Source: Antedon mediterranea
Taxonomy: Eukaryota > Echinodermata > Crinoidea > Comatulida > Antedonidae
DNA: 64,000 nucleotides
Assembly (NCBI RefSeq): GCF_964355755.1
Contig: NC_092675.1
Coordinates: forward strand, 27,010,412 to 27,074,411
Direction of reading: 5' to 3'
Below, in pieces: positions 11,572 through 25,017 of the stretch. The position numbers and the translations under genes are program-made. The notes under the pieces are model-generated. The model saw only the letters and a list, made by a program, of their open reading frames with translations, did no database searches and was not told the origin of the DNA. Position 1 is the stretch's first letter; each line of letters begins with the position of its first letter.

Positions 11572-14500
11572 ATGTCTGTGAAAAGTTTTAAAAGTGCATC
11601 CAACTTCAGTGCATTGAATCCTGATGAGAAAAGCATTGATGATGAGTGCCGAATGACGTACAAACTGATTGTTGGCAACATGAAAGACAATATTAAATCC
11701 AAAAGCCAGCTCGTTCAAAGTAAGCAGACCTCCAAGTATCCGCATACCCAGGTAGCTGGGTGACTTGTAGTAGAGGGTCCTGCCACAGCAAACATGACTT
11801 AAAAGTTTCCTTTTCAAAAGATCAGGTGGTTTGTGCCCTTCTCTGAATCTACCTACAGTATGGTGAATTCTATCTGATTTGTCGGACTCTCTAATTTTAT
11901 CACTAAAAACCTACTTCAGTACAACAGATGTTGGAATAGCTCTTGGTCTAACCCCTAGCAATCAATATTATTTATTTGTTTTTTGTTAAACTTGCATAAT
12001 TAATTCTTTTTACTTATACAGTGTTGCACCATGCTGGGCGTAACCCCTCACAGAAGAGCCTTAAAACATACTGGAAGGACAATACAAGTAAGTATCAATG
12101 TCGCCATTAATTTTAAAATGTTGTTCTACTACCATAACAGTAGTAGAGTAGTCCATCTTCTAAAGTTCCATTTGTGAGTTAAATGGCAAATTTTTTAAAT
12201 AAAGTTTCTAATGCAATGTTTTTATTATTTTATACTAGCTTCATTAACATATCAAGACTTCTGCAAGATAATGAAAGATGAAAAAGTGATGAATGAACGT
12301 GAACTTGAGAAAGCTTTCAAAAAGATAGATGTGAATGGAGATGGCTTTATTACATATAAAGAATTGAAAAAGGTTTTAACTGGGGTAAGATGTGTATACA
12401 GTAGTCAACTTTCCCATATCTGGGCTAGCCAAATCAAAAATGTCAGTTTTCTAGGAAGTCTGCTATTCATAATACATTTAAAGATGTATAAACACATGAA
12501 ATAAAAATTAATAAAAAAAAAAAGATATTGAATAGTCCATTTCACAGTTTAAAAAAAAAAAAAAAAACTTTTCAATGTATTGTTACCAATTCTTGCTTTA
12601 AATTACATTTTTTTTTTATACAAATTTTGGTCAAAGGGAATAACTATTGATATTAAAATGGCCTATTCAACAAACAAATTTCATAAACAAAATTTGTTCA
12701 GGGTCACAATATATCTTTAATAGTAAAAGCATTGATTGATGGGGAAGTACAAAATAAGAACGGATTAGAACTGAAAAAGATAGGGGTTTTTTATTAGAAA
12801 TACCATAGTCTATCTAAATATACACTGGGTCACATACAATTCCCCTTATGTACCCATAGTTCCCCTTGATTTTATATAAGCTTGGTTGTTTTTTTTTAGA
12901 GAGGAGAAAAAATGTCTGAATCAGAAGTTAAGTCAATGATAAAAGAAGTTGATGAAGATGGTGATGAAAAGCTGAACTATACAGAGGTAAATTAATTACA
13001 TTCCTTTTGTTTCTATATCTGTAAAGTTTAAATAATGAAGAAACTTGCTAAAAATGATGATACTTTTTTTTTCAGTTTTGTAAGATGCTTATTTCAACCG
13101 TGGAACAATGCAAGAAAAAAGGTGCCGATAAGTTAAGCAGAATAGAGCACAGATCAAAGGATAGCAAGGCAAAGGCCGATTCATCATCTCGCAGAGGGAG
13201 CTCAAGAGATATCAAAAACGGTAAATGTTTAGATGTGGTCTTGAAAAATTGTATTGGGCAACCATGTAAAATGTTCTGTACTTATCATCATACACTCGCA
13301 TACATCGAGTTATAACGGTCTGAAGCTTATGTTATACACATTAGAAAACATACACATTGACACATTGGGAGACTCTAGTCTGTAGCTATTCCCCATTAAC
13401 CATGCTCTGTACCTCATTATTATGCACATATTAGACTGTGGTCTTTGCCTCTTATCATATAAAGGCATAAAATGGCAGTGGTTTTTTATCTCTTATTATG
13501 CATACACACACATAATCAAATGATAGTGGTTTTTTACCTCCTATTATGTAAACACATCCGCACGCACATTGTATTACAGTGGTTTTTTACCTCCTATTAT
13601 GTAAACACACATCCGCACGCACATTGTATTACAGTGGTTTTTTACCTCCTATTATGTAAACACACATCCGCACGCACATTGTATTACAGTGGTTTTTTAC
13701 CTCCTATTATGTAAACACACATCCGCACGCACATTGTATTATAGTGGTTTTTTACCTCCTATTATGTAAACACACATCCGCACGCACATTGTATTACAGT
13801 GGTTTTTTACCTCCTATTATGTAAACACACATCCGCACGCACATTGTATTATAGTGGTTTTTTACCTCCTATTATGTAAACACACATCCGCACGCACATT
13901 GTATTATAGTGGTTTTTTACCTCCTATTATGTAAACACACATCCGCACGCACATTGTATTACAGTGGTTTTTTACCTCCTATTATGTAAACACACATCCG
14001 CACGCACATTGTATTATAGTGGTTTTTTACCTCCTATTATGTAAACACACATCCGCACGCACATTGTATTATAGTGGTTTTTTACCTCCTATTATGTAAA
14101 CACACATCCGCACGCACATTGTATTATAGTGGTTTTTTACCTCCTATTATGTAAACACACATCCGCACGCACATTGTATTATAGTGGTTTTTTACCTCCT
14201 ATTATGTAAACACACATCCGCACGCTCATTGTATTATAGTGGTTTTTTACCTCCTATTATGTAAACACACATCCGCACGCACATTGTATTATAGTGGTTT
14301 TTTACCTCCTATTATGTAAACACACATCCGCACGCACATTGTATTATAGTGGTTTTTTACCTCCTATTATGTAAACACACATCCGCACGCACATTGTATT
14401 ATAGTGGTTTTTTACCTCCTATTATGTAAACACACATCCGCACGCACATTGTATTATAGTGGTTTTTTACCTCCTATTATGTAAACACACATCCGCACGC

Positions 14501-17500
14501 ACATTGTATTATAGTGGTTTTTTACCTCCTATTATGTAAACACACATCCGCACGCACATTGTATTATAGTGGTTTTTTACCTCCTATTATGTAAACACAC
14601 ATCCGCACGCACATTGTATGACAGTGGTTTTTTACCTCCCATTGTGTACATATCTAGTGTCCAACTGTTGATGGCACTCCCATCATCATCATCACACACC
14701 TGGCCTTAATAGTCTGTACCTCATTTATATACAATTTACTACTGCATTTTTTAGTTATGTTCAGAGATGGTACTCCCATCATCATCATCACACACCTGGC
14801 CTTAATAGTCTGTACCTCATTTATATACAATTTACTACTGCATTTTTTAGTTATGTTCAGAGATGGTACTCCCATCGTCATCACACACCGGGCCTTAATA
14901 GTCTGTACCTCATTTATATACAATTTACTACTGCATTTTTTAGTTATGTTCAGAGATGGTACTCCCATCATCATCACACACCGGGCCTTAATAATAGTCT
15001 GTACTTCATTTATATACAATTTACTACTGCATTTTTTAGTTATGTTCAGAGATGGTACTCCCATCGTCATCATCACACACCTGGCCTTAATAGTCTGTAC
15101 CTCATTTATATACAATTTACTACTGCATTTTTTAGTTATGTTCAGAGATGGTACTCCCATCGTCATCATCACACACCTGGCCTTAATAATAGTCTGTACC
15201 TCATTTATATACAATTTACTACTGCATTTTTTAGTTATGTTCAGAGATGGCACTCCCATCATCATCATCACACACCTGGCCTTAATAGTCTGTACCTCAT
15301 TTATATACAATTTACTACTGCATTTTTTAGTTATGTTCAGAGATGGTACTCCCATCGTCATCATCGCACACCTGGCCTTAATAATAGTCTGTACTTCATT
15401 TATATACAATTTACTACTGCATTTTTTTTTTATGTTCAGAGATGGTACTCCCATCATCATCGCACACCTGGCCTTAATAATAGTCTGTACTTCATTTATA
15501 TACAATTTACAACTACATTTTTTTTTATGTTCAGAGATGGTACTCCCATCATCATCACACACCTGGCCTTAATAATAGTCTGTACTTCATTTATATACAA
15601 TTTACTACTACATTTTTTTTTTATGTTCAGAGATGGTACTCCCATCATCATCGCACACCTGGCCTTAATAATAGTCTGTACTTCATTTATATACAGTTTA
15701 CTACTGCATTTTTTAGTTATGTTCAGAGATGGTACTCCCATCGTCATCATCACACACCTGGCCTTAATAATAGTCTGTACTTCATTTATATACAATTTAC
15801 TACTGCATTTTTTTTTTATGTTCAGAGATGGTACTCCCATCATCATCGCACACCTGGCCTTAATAATAGTCTGTACTTCATTTATATACAATTTACTACT
15901 GCATTTTTTTTTTATGTTCAGAGATGGTACTCCCATCATCATCGCACACCTGGCCTTAATAATAGTCTGTACTTCATTTATATACAATTTACAACTACAT
16001 TTTTTTTTTATGTTCAGAGATGGTACTCCCATCATCATCACACACCTGGCCTTAATAATAGTCTGTACTTCATTTATATACAATTTACTACTACATTTTT
16101 TTTTTATGTTCAGAGATGGTACTCCCATCGTCATCACACACCTGGCCTTAATAATAGTCTGTACTTCATTTATATACAATTTACTACTACATTTTTTTTT
16201 TATGTTCAGAAATGGTACTCCCATCGTCATCACACACCTGGCTTTAATAATAGTCTGTACTTCATGTATATACAATTTACTACTACATTTTTTTTTTATG
16301 TTCAGAGATGGTACTCCCATCGTCATCACACACCTGGCCTTAATAATAGTCTGTACCTCCTTTATATACAATTTACTTTTATGTTTTTTTTTATGTACAG
16401 ACCGACGTCCAAGCTCATCAGAATCCAAGATAAGAAGGCGGGATTCAAGTTCCTCAAAAACAAAGAAGTCGGAACCTGTTCAATTCACCCTTCCAGCAGT
16501 AACACGTGTGGCGCCCCGTGTAACGGAACCACGCATGCTCAAGTCGTGGCACCATGTATTCAGTAAAGGATGCTTCCATTTTGAGGAGAATGGCTCGATT
16601 ATTTCACATCAGTATTTATTAGAACTACCAACAGCATCTACAGTATGGATGACAATAAAACCATCTATATTAAAACCAGGTAAAAACTACTACAGTAGAT
16701 AAATCATGAATAATACCACCAAACTTACGAGTTAGGATGACTATAGCGAGGCATTTAATAAAAAGGCAAATTGCCTTAAAATGTAAATGTGACATGTTTC
16801 AAGAAACTATTCTCATCATCAGAACAGTAAACAACACCTAAAGTGCTTATATACCAATAGGACATATTTTATGTAAATAAGTAAGTAATTAGCATAATAA
16901 AACTACAGTAGAACTCCTAAGAAGATAACGTCAGGACCAATCAAAGTGTCCCCTTAAAGCTCTGTCTACACTATCAAATGAGTTTGACAAAAAGTGTGAT
17001 GTGCTCAAATAGGCCGGTGATATGCCGAAATATGGTAGTGATATGACATCATCATGTCCATATATGGGCACATCACATTTCTTTGTCACATACAGTTTGA
17101 TAGTGTAGACAGAGCTATAAGGGATTTGATTCACTAAAGTGTCCCTTTAAACAGGCACCTCCTCCTCCTGAATACGAGTTTTACTGTATTTTAATTGTTA
17201 TGATCTGTTTTTGGTGATCATCAAAATACATATATTTTCATAAAATATTTTCTGACTTATTTCTGTGAGTCTATTGTTTATATTGTTAACAACCCTTTTT
17301 AAGTGTTATGTAACTCTTCCTTTTACTTATATTAAAATAAGTATATATTACTTTAAAATGAATACAGCATTGATACTCAATTTGTCTTAAAACAATATTT
17401 CAGATCAAAAGGTTATTGACACTTTGCTATTTATTGTTGAGCAAAATGATGATGGAACTTTAGGAGAGTATGTTGGCTACACACACCTTAAAAATCAACA

Positions 17501-20500
17501 GGTTTGATTTGTTTTTATGTTATTACTGTACTTTATTTTTTAGTGTCTGTGTGAATTTGTTTGTAGATGTATACATAACATGCAGTAACATCTTTATCTT
17601 TATCCAAACTATGAGAAAAGAATACTAAAAAATGTTTCCAATACTTTTTCTTTTATGCACAACTTATTCATTCGTTTATTCTTTATTTTGTAATCATTGT
17701 ACATATAAAAATATGACATAAAAAAAATTGACTCTTTATATACACAACTATACAAAAAAACCAGATACAATAACAATCATCCATCCATGGACCTGTTTGC
17801 ATCATCCATTGCTGAGCCATAAAGTACATTTCTCAGAATATTTTCTCAGAGAATATTTACGTAATGGGAAAATCTCATTTCATTTATGTCCCACCTTAAA
17901 CAGGGGATAGGATATTACATCTTCCCATAAAATAAATGTTAATTTCTTTTTAACATTTAATCATATCTATATATAAATTTACGTAAGGGCAAAATTCGGT
18001 AAATCGCGCGTTATTTCTAGAAAAATACTCGATGGCATGTAAAGTTGGTTCGTACTTTCGGTACTGATTTTAACCACCTGATGTAACCCTGTTTACTAAT
18101 TAAATTGAATTCGATAATTAGTTATTGACGATTAAAACGAATTTAGGTTCAACGATTTGCCCCAAATAGGGGTGTTTTCCGATCGTGGTATACACTGTCT
18201 AATGGATGTCCAATTTGAAAAATACGAGGACACTTCGTATTTTCCCATCTCCTCCTACGATAATTGTTTTTAATAGCTGAAAACCGGTTGAACAGTTCGA
18301 GTACAGCATCATAATGTTGAAGACAGGCCGATTTTATTTTAAAAATGCTATTTTGATAGATTTAATATACGTTTTTACAAATGTATTGATTTGCGATGAA
18401 TGGAATATTCCAATCTCTGTTCCACAAGTGTCTATTCCCTCAGGCGTCGTAAAGGCAAGTACTGTATACTCATAACAGAAATTCGATCCATTTTTTTTTT
18501 CAATCTGTGCTGCAGAGGTTGGATATACATTTTTTTTAAACAGATAATGAGCTAGCGTTTTCAGTCGCCGTATATTTATGTACAAATATTTATTATTGCA
18601 GTTAAACCACCCATCCCTCACTGGCATGAGTAGCGTTGTAAATCCAGTAGAGGATAGGCCTACAGTGCATCACATGCCCTAAACGCAGAACAACTTTGGT
18701 GGGTAGGGTAGGAACCAACTTAAGTATGAATTGGCTCTAAGAAACAATTGAAAACCATTAGGCCTACTAATTAAGTTGAGTTAGATAATTTAATATATAT
18801 TGACGATTAAGTCGAATTTATGATTTGCCCCGAATAGAGGTGGTTTTCACAAATTGTTTTACATTATATAAACATATACACGTTGTCGTAGTGATGTATC
18901 GTTACATGTACTGTAGGCCTACTGTACTATTTCAATCGACTAGGACGGTGATAGTTTCAACAAGTATTACATCGCAATGTTTTACTGTGTTTAGTGGTAT
19001 ATTAGTTGTACAACATGAAAACAATTAATATTTCGTTACTAAATGGATAAAGAATATATTTAAAAATTGTTCCTCTTTGCACCCATCCTCTTCCCCATCC
19101 CTCAACCCTAATGTTACATATAAAACACAAATTAAGTTTGTTTAAATTTGACACACATTTTGTGACAAGTTTCTTTTACGGAAGTAATTCCCAGGGTGCT
19201 AATTTTAGTTGAGTACATAAATCACAGTGACTATTTATTCGTTTCTGTAAACAACATGTATTATTGTTCTGCGGTACGTACATTTGAAATCGCCAGTTTT
19301 TTAACGCTGAAATTATTATGTATTCGAGAACCATCTGTGGGCACAACCTAGATGGTACGCGAGCGTACCATCTAATTTTAATAATTTAATCTAAAATTGC
19401 ATTCAGAAATTCAAAGGTCATATGTTTTGTAACCTAAATCTGTGCTGCAATTGACAGTAACAATAATATAATCCTATTAATTTCATTACAGAAATTTTGT
19501 CTTAATAAGAGCCTCAAAGCAGGAAGCTATCGTTTGATTCCATTCACTTCCGGATGTCTCTTTAAGCCTCGGACAAGGAAAATAAAAGACAAGGCCAAGT
19601 TAGTTGAACAAAGTGGGGATGAATATCAGCTGACTAAAGCCTTCAGGTGAGCATAGAGAGTGAGCCCTCAAACACTGCCAGTAAGAATGTGGAAATTTGA
19701 TCTGGAATTGTGTTGTAGGTCATACCCAGGATGCATTATTTTTTTTCCTATCTGGTTACAGCAGAAATCATGAATAATACACTATTTTCTGTGATAAAAG
19801 AATTTCAAGATAACTGACCTATCTAAATTTAACTGAACCTAACCCTCTTTATAATCTATCGATGAGTATCGATACCTTAGACCATTGAGGTATTATACGT
19901 CCATACCACTTGACCAATCATTTTAGCTTGGCGAACACTAGTTTAATCCAATTTTTTTTAATATATTTGACAATAAATGCTGTGCAAGCAGCGCATTCAT
20001 GAAAAATTTCAATTTAAAGAAGAAATATTAATTATCACAAATAGAAATAATTCATTGGCATTAACGCAAATTATAGAGGGCAGTGTGCATGTAGAATTAC
20101 TGACGGTAGATATAATAATGTAGTATGTTATGGAGTGGGTGCCTTTGGCTGATTTAAATGTATATAAACAATACAAAGAAAAAATAAGTATAGTGCTCAT
20201 GAACAATCAAGAAATGATGAAAACATTTCTCTGGCTGGATTCAAATCTGTTACTAGTTTTTGACATTTAAAAAAAAATCTGATGATTCAAGGAATGTGGA
20301 CAGAGGTTATATTTATGTGAGAAACTGGTACTGTATATAAATATTAGTATGTAATTGTTGTGTTCAGAACTACAATGATAGTTACTACTAGTCTACTGTA
20401 CAGGCAATTCACGTCGGACGGCATACCTGCAGCAAAACAAAGAACAAAAATGTTGAATTAATGATGAATTTACTTTCATTGTATTTATATGCAATTTGGG

Positions 20501-23500
20501 GTGGGTAGTGAAAATTGAAAATTATCTTTCTATTTGAGAATTAGGACTGGTAAAGCTCTGTCTAGACTATCAAACAAGTTTGACAAAACAAGTGTGATGT
20601 GCTCAAATATTAGTTTCAACACAGACTAAGTATAATAGCGATTAGACCATGGAGTCTGGCCATGTTCAACAATATTCCATCTTCTTTTTTCTTTTCAGGG
20701 ACACATTAACGGATGTATTTGAAATAATTGATTTAGATTGCAATGGACTTCTCAGTCGAGATGAGTTTAGTTTGTTCCAGCTAAGAACAAGTGGTGAAGC
20801 AGTTGATGATGATGCTTGGGAAGTTGTTGAAGGTTTGTAAAAATAATTTAATATTTGGGACCATGTAAAAATTATTCTTACTGCGGTTGCTGCAGTAACT
20901 ACATTTTGCTTACTCTTTAACCTGTTTATACAATTATTTAGCAAGATTATTTATTGCAGTAACTGCCTTCTAATCTCTATATTGAAATAGACTATGATCA
21001 TAAGTTAATTGCAGTAAAATAATATACAGTAGTACTGTATTATAATATCCTTGATTTATATAGCGCCTAATGTTGTGAAACCTCTATACGCTGAACATTA
21101 TTACCACAGTCATTTTTTTTTGCTAACTTTTCTGGCTGTTTTATTTTATCGTTTTGATTTAGCTTTTCGCTATTTTTTTGTATTTCCATTGAGATTCAGC
21201 CACTGATACCCACATCATTGAGTAATTTGCCCTTGGATTTATATAAATATGTATACTGTAGCTACATATAACACAGTATATATTAACAATAACAATAAAA
21301 ATTATATACAAGTTTCAAATGTTGTTCTGTGAATAAATTTCTCTTGTTGGATTCCTGCTATCCAGTCTCATAGCCTTGTATGTGTACGTATATACACAGT
21401 ACTATCAAGAATAAGTCCCCACATTGTTTTCCACAAATGGAATGTGAATGATATGAAGTTAAGATTGGACCATTCCCTATATTCAATCAATAGTTAAAGC
21501 ATGGAATAACTAATACATGTATAAGTAATTTGTATTTTGTAATCTGAATCCACAATTTAATGATGTGTTTCACTGATAATAAAGGTAATTCTATTGAATA
21601 TAATATAAAGAAACAGGAAAACTTGCCAATTCATAGTTTAGAATGGTCCATGGGGTTATTATTATCAATGCTTTTATGAGGAAGAGGAATTAAAATTTAT
21701 AAATACGAAGACAATGAGTTTGTTTTAGTTCTAAAATGAATCAAGTGTTAGATAAACAAGGAATAGGAAACAATTAAGGCTTGTATAATGTGAATAATAT
21801 CCTTATTGTATCGCATTTACCATTTCTTACGAAATGTGCAATAAAAACACTGTACATTCCAGGAAATTTGTAAATAGAACATTATTAGCACAGTTCTATT
21901 GAATACAACACTAAAAAACCAACATATTGTTAATGAGTACTGGAGGTTACATTGTACTGCATGTATCATGCTGTGCCCAGTAAAAAAAAGGAGGGACCAT
22001 GTCAAAATAATTGTACTGCAGTAACTATATTTTACTCTTTACTCAGTTTTATTCAATTTTTTAACAAACATTTGTTGGTGAGGAGTTGGGGTAATCACAC
22101 TGTTTTTTACACAATGCCTTATATAAACCTGTACATTGGAACAAATAATGTTATTGTAGTAAATCAAACAATTAATCCAAAGTAAATATTATATTTGAAG
22201 TCTTCATAATCTTTGAAATATTTGACTGCAATCTACATAGCCAATCAACATTCATAATTCGATATTGTGGCATTGTTTTCACAGGGAACTCAAATGCTTT
22301 TATTGCGAAAGTAATGAGTTTAGTTTCGGTTTATAGTAAGCAATTAGGTAACACTAAATAATGATTGGAAAGTTGTTAATTAAAAAGGTATTGATATAGT
22401 TTCATATTACAATTTCTTATTTGTAATTTGCCTATTGTAAAACCTCTAAAACAAGCCCATGGGTGTCTGGTGAGCTTCTTTTCTAGATTGTTTTCTTTTC
22501 TATATTATGGGGTTTCTTTTCGATAAAGCTTGGTTCCCTTCCCACTATAATGCAATGCAACGATGTAAGCCGCAACGCAAGTGAATTGAGCAATCACAAG
22601 AAACCGTTCGAATGATCCATTGCTTGGATTGGTCTTGCGTTTCGTCTTACGTCCTTGCGTTGAATGATAGTGAGTGAGAACCAAACTTTTTTTAGATTTT
22701 ACCGTAGTTTACAATGATCACATAAGGTATTTTTTTTTTTTTTTTTTTTTTTAAGGAAGTATTATTAGAAGAAGGCAATGTAATACTATAGTTAGTTTCA
22801 GTTGAGAATAAGCTATAAAGTAACAATTTTATATTTCTGGATCACAAAGTTGTTAAAGTTAACAAAAATTGAACATATATTGTTGTATTAATGTGGCATT
22901 ACAAATCATTAAATAATATTTGTGTTGTAATGTCCATATCCTCTAAACAACAAATTGTGTACTTGTGTACACTGTAGCTTTTCTAAAAAGACTTCATAAA
23001 AATCATGGAACATGTCCGCTGTAAACCTAGGCTAAGTTCACAATGATTTACAGCATTGATTTAACAGTTAACGCATTATTTGTTATCCATTTTATATTTT
23101 GTAGAAAACTTTGAACTAAAGAAAGGCGAACTCACCAAAAAAGGTTTCATGGAGCTTAACCAGATGGAAGCAAATGACGAAGAGGGGGACACTGAAGACC
23201 TCTGGGTTACCCTTAACTCCATGGGGTTTGCTGATGACTTGAAACTGGATGAGGTACAGTATACCTGTTTTTTTTAAAGATGGTGTGCTTGTTTTCTTTA
23301 CCAATCGTTACCGATCGTCTTTGTAAATTGGCCTTTAAGCGCTTATTTTACTATTATTTATGGCAATATTTTACACACTGTATTAATCATGTTATTTTTT
23401 AGGCTTGCCCATATAGAATTGATATATACACTGAAAAATCGAGAGGTCGATTGAAAGTTCTCCAGCTTCAGATGGGAGGGCGGGCTTTAGATCGGGCCGT

Positions 23501-25017
23501 ATGTGAATCCGTCAAAGCCACAGAAGATGTACAATCAAGTAGTATAAGCCAAGATGTAACTGCATTTTACTACACAGGAGACAGTAGAGTTACTGTTGCT
23601 ATACAGAATCAAGTGAGTTAAATAATTGAACTACCTCGAAAAGAAGGCTTCTTTCTGTTTTAGTACTCTTGGATGGGCTTTTTAAAAAGATGGACTTCTT
23701 TTTGGGGGTTAATGTATTTTAAATGTTATGGAGTGTACCGGTAATTTTTTGTTATAGGACCCCAACGGAAGTAAACCGTAAGGTTTTATTGGGTCATCCT
23801 GAGCTTTGTTTTTTACTTTTAAGTTTATATTACAACCGTCCAATATTGCGAAAGTAATGAGTTCTGGTATCTGAATTAATGTTTCAATTGTCAAAAGAAT
23901 CTAGGTCCTTTTTGACCTCAAAAAAAGTTTTGGAGAATTTTCGAGTTTTCAACTCTTTACACAGGATATAATTTCGGATTACCTTAAATCTTTTCTCTTC
24001 ACGCTTAACTTTAAACACAGTTTATGATCTGCAATCAATAATAACTGGGTTTGTGCATCTAATTAAGATTAGTTGAAAGCCTCCCTAAGCTCTTCAATAT
24101 TGATATTTTACTGTAGTTTTATACACTATCTTACACAATTTTATCTATTAACAGTCCAACAGTCGTGCTGTAGTCAAGTTGGATTTTGGAAAAAGCCAAA
24201 ACTGTGTCAGTAACATCAATGATATGGAAAGGACAATGCAGATTCCACCAACATCAATGAAAGTAAGTTGTATTTATATTTACACATTGTTCGGTGGTTT
24301 ATATATATTTTATTGTAGTTTTTTGGACTTTGCCACTTTCATAACTTAAGGAAATTTATTAGCATTTTTTTTATAGAAACTTCTTTCTTTTTAATGTTTT
24401 AATCTCATAATTTATTTGTAAAGTGAAAGAAATGTTTTTTATCGTTAAATCTAATTTTGAAAGAAACAAATGTTTACTTGAATGAATGAATGAATGAATA
24501 TCCTTTTGAAATTCTCTGTCTTTCGGTTTAAAGAGAAAGTTTACTCATTATCAGATTTTTTAATAAGCATATGGTGAATAATACATCATTGTTATATCAA
24601 CCTAGCAAGGTACATTGTCTGCAAACAGAAAGTATTCCTTTATACGTGGACATTTATCTGTATTTTTACTGTACAAAATATAGACATATTTATTTTATGC
24701 TTAAAGTTCAACTTTATTTTATTTCAAACAATCATGGACTCCCAAATCATCATCATGCGACGTACGCAGTAAAATAGTACTTAAATTATAATGTACAGTA
24801 AAAACTATAAACTAAAAACAAAATAAGGAAGTAGTATGTAAGTTTATGTCTAATTAAGTGAGTGTAACTGTAACTTTTTTTTTAAATACTATAAAATACT
24901 GTATTATTAGCAACAATCTTTTTAACATTACTAATATTTTTATAGGTTGCACTTCATTTACTTCCAAAAGATGAAGAAGAGGATTGGACAATAAAATGTT
25001 ATGAGACCCTTAACTAG
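11572..25017 (+). CDS. EFCAB7: EF-hand calcium-binding domain-containing protein 7
   Basis: Thirteen phase-consistent exons give 598 aa: 11572-11719, 12022-12087, 12239-12384, 12900-12986, 13076-13220, 16401-16679, 17404-17501, 19492-19646, 20699-20832, 23105-23253, 23403-23612, 24155-24262, 24946-25017. Three canonical EF-hand loops are visible: DVNGDGFITYKE (102-113), DEDGDEKLNYTE (138-149) and DLDCNGLLSRDE (386-397). Between the second and third lie a Ser/Arg/Lys-rich linker and the conserved block around KGCFHFEENGSIISHQY. EFCAB7-specific phrases include AGRNP, QLRTSGE, NQMEAND and DLWVTLNSMGF. Human EFCAB7 is slightly longer (about 630 aa). In vertebrates it works with IQCE to anchor the EVC-EVC2 complex at the base of the primary cilium and promotes Hedgehog signalling. 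The start was chosen as the first Met before SVKSFKSASN, which aligns with the family N-terminus. Long introns carry arrays and MITEs. The stop codon abuts a MITE at 25016. Confidence 0.94.
13472..14645. repeat. 55-bp minisatellite array in EFCAB7 intron 5
   Basis: About 22 units. The word GTGGTTTTTTACCTCC recurs every 55 bp from 13580 to 14626 (19 exact periods), preceded by shorter variants spaced 53 and 48 bp. Units are nearly identical, differing mainly at ATTACAG / ATTATAG, which implies recent homogenisation. It lies between EFCAB7 exons 5 and 6, immediately before the 93-99-bp array. Confidence 0.95.
14660..16390. repeat. 93-99-bp minisatellite array carrying splice-acceptor-like ends, EFCAB7 intron 5
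   Basis: About 17 full units plus partial ends. Each unit runs from ATGTTCAGAGATGGTACTCC through CACACCTGGCC and TTTATATACAATTTACTAC to a T-tract. Length variants differ by whole triplets (extra ATC or ATA), so frames stay open for hundreds of codons on both strands. The T-tract plus ATGTTCAG of each unit resembles the genuine acceptor of EFCAB7 exon 6 (T-tract, ATGTACAG at 16393-16400), which is itself the last, degenerate unit. I treat it as non-coding intronic repeat. Confidence 0.93.
16958..17116. mobile_element. MITE family X, copy 1 (full length)
   Basis: Terminal inverted repeats: AGCTCTGTCTACACTATCAA on the left and TTGATAGTGTAGACAGAGCT on the right. The interior has GTGATGTGCTCAAAT and ATGGGCACATCAC. 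It lies in EFCAB7 intron 6. Other copies are at 20554, 25016 and 59589. There is no coding capacity. Confidence 0.85.
17502..19491. other. EFCAB7 intron 7, including a diverged direct repeat
   Basis: There is no exon in this 2-kb intron. Two related stretches (about 18105-18190 and 18780-18855) share TTGACGATTAA, CGAATTTA and GATTTGCCCC, marking a decayed dispersed repeat. An open minus-strand frame at 18334-18627 has no family resemblance and is not called. Confidence 0.5.
20554..20612. mobile_element. MITE family X, copy 2 (5' fragment)
   Basis: It starts AGCTCTGTCTAGACTATCAA and continues through GTGTGATGTGCTCAAAT, then similarity stops, so only one end survives. It lies about 85 bp upstream of EFCAB7 exon 9. 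Confidence 0.75.
20833..23104. other. EFCAB7 intron 9
   Basis: AT-rich intron without recognisable exons. It contains the third family M foldback (22526-22688) and a run of about 25 T residues near 22730. Confidence 0.5.
22526..22688. mobile_element. Foldback (MITE-like) element, family M copy 3
   Basis: It starts AAGCTTGGTTCCCTTCCCAC and ends GTGAGTGAGAACCAAACTTT. The interior shares GATGTAAGCCGCAACGCAAG, a near match to the corresponding part of copy 1 at about 815. It lies in EFCAB7 intron 9. Confidence 0.75.

Noticed and set aside
13472-14645. Regular direct repeats resembling a CRISPR array
   Set aside because: Units are contiguous 55-bp copies with no unique spacers, and the host is a eukaryote, so this is a minisatellite.
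14654-16428. Long repeat-protein ORFs on the minus strand (about 300 codons each) and plus strand
   Set aside because: They lie wholly in a tandem array whose units are multiples of three. Open frames on both strands with near-identical units are expected from the unit sequence, and the array is inside an EFCAB7 intron flanked by conserved exons.
18334-18627. 97-codon minus-strand ORF in EFCAB7 intron 7
   Set aside because: No family resemblance, no splice partners and antisense to an intron; most likely chance.
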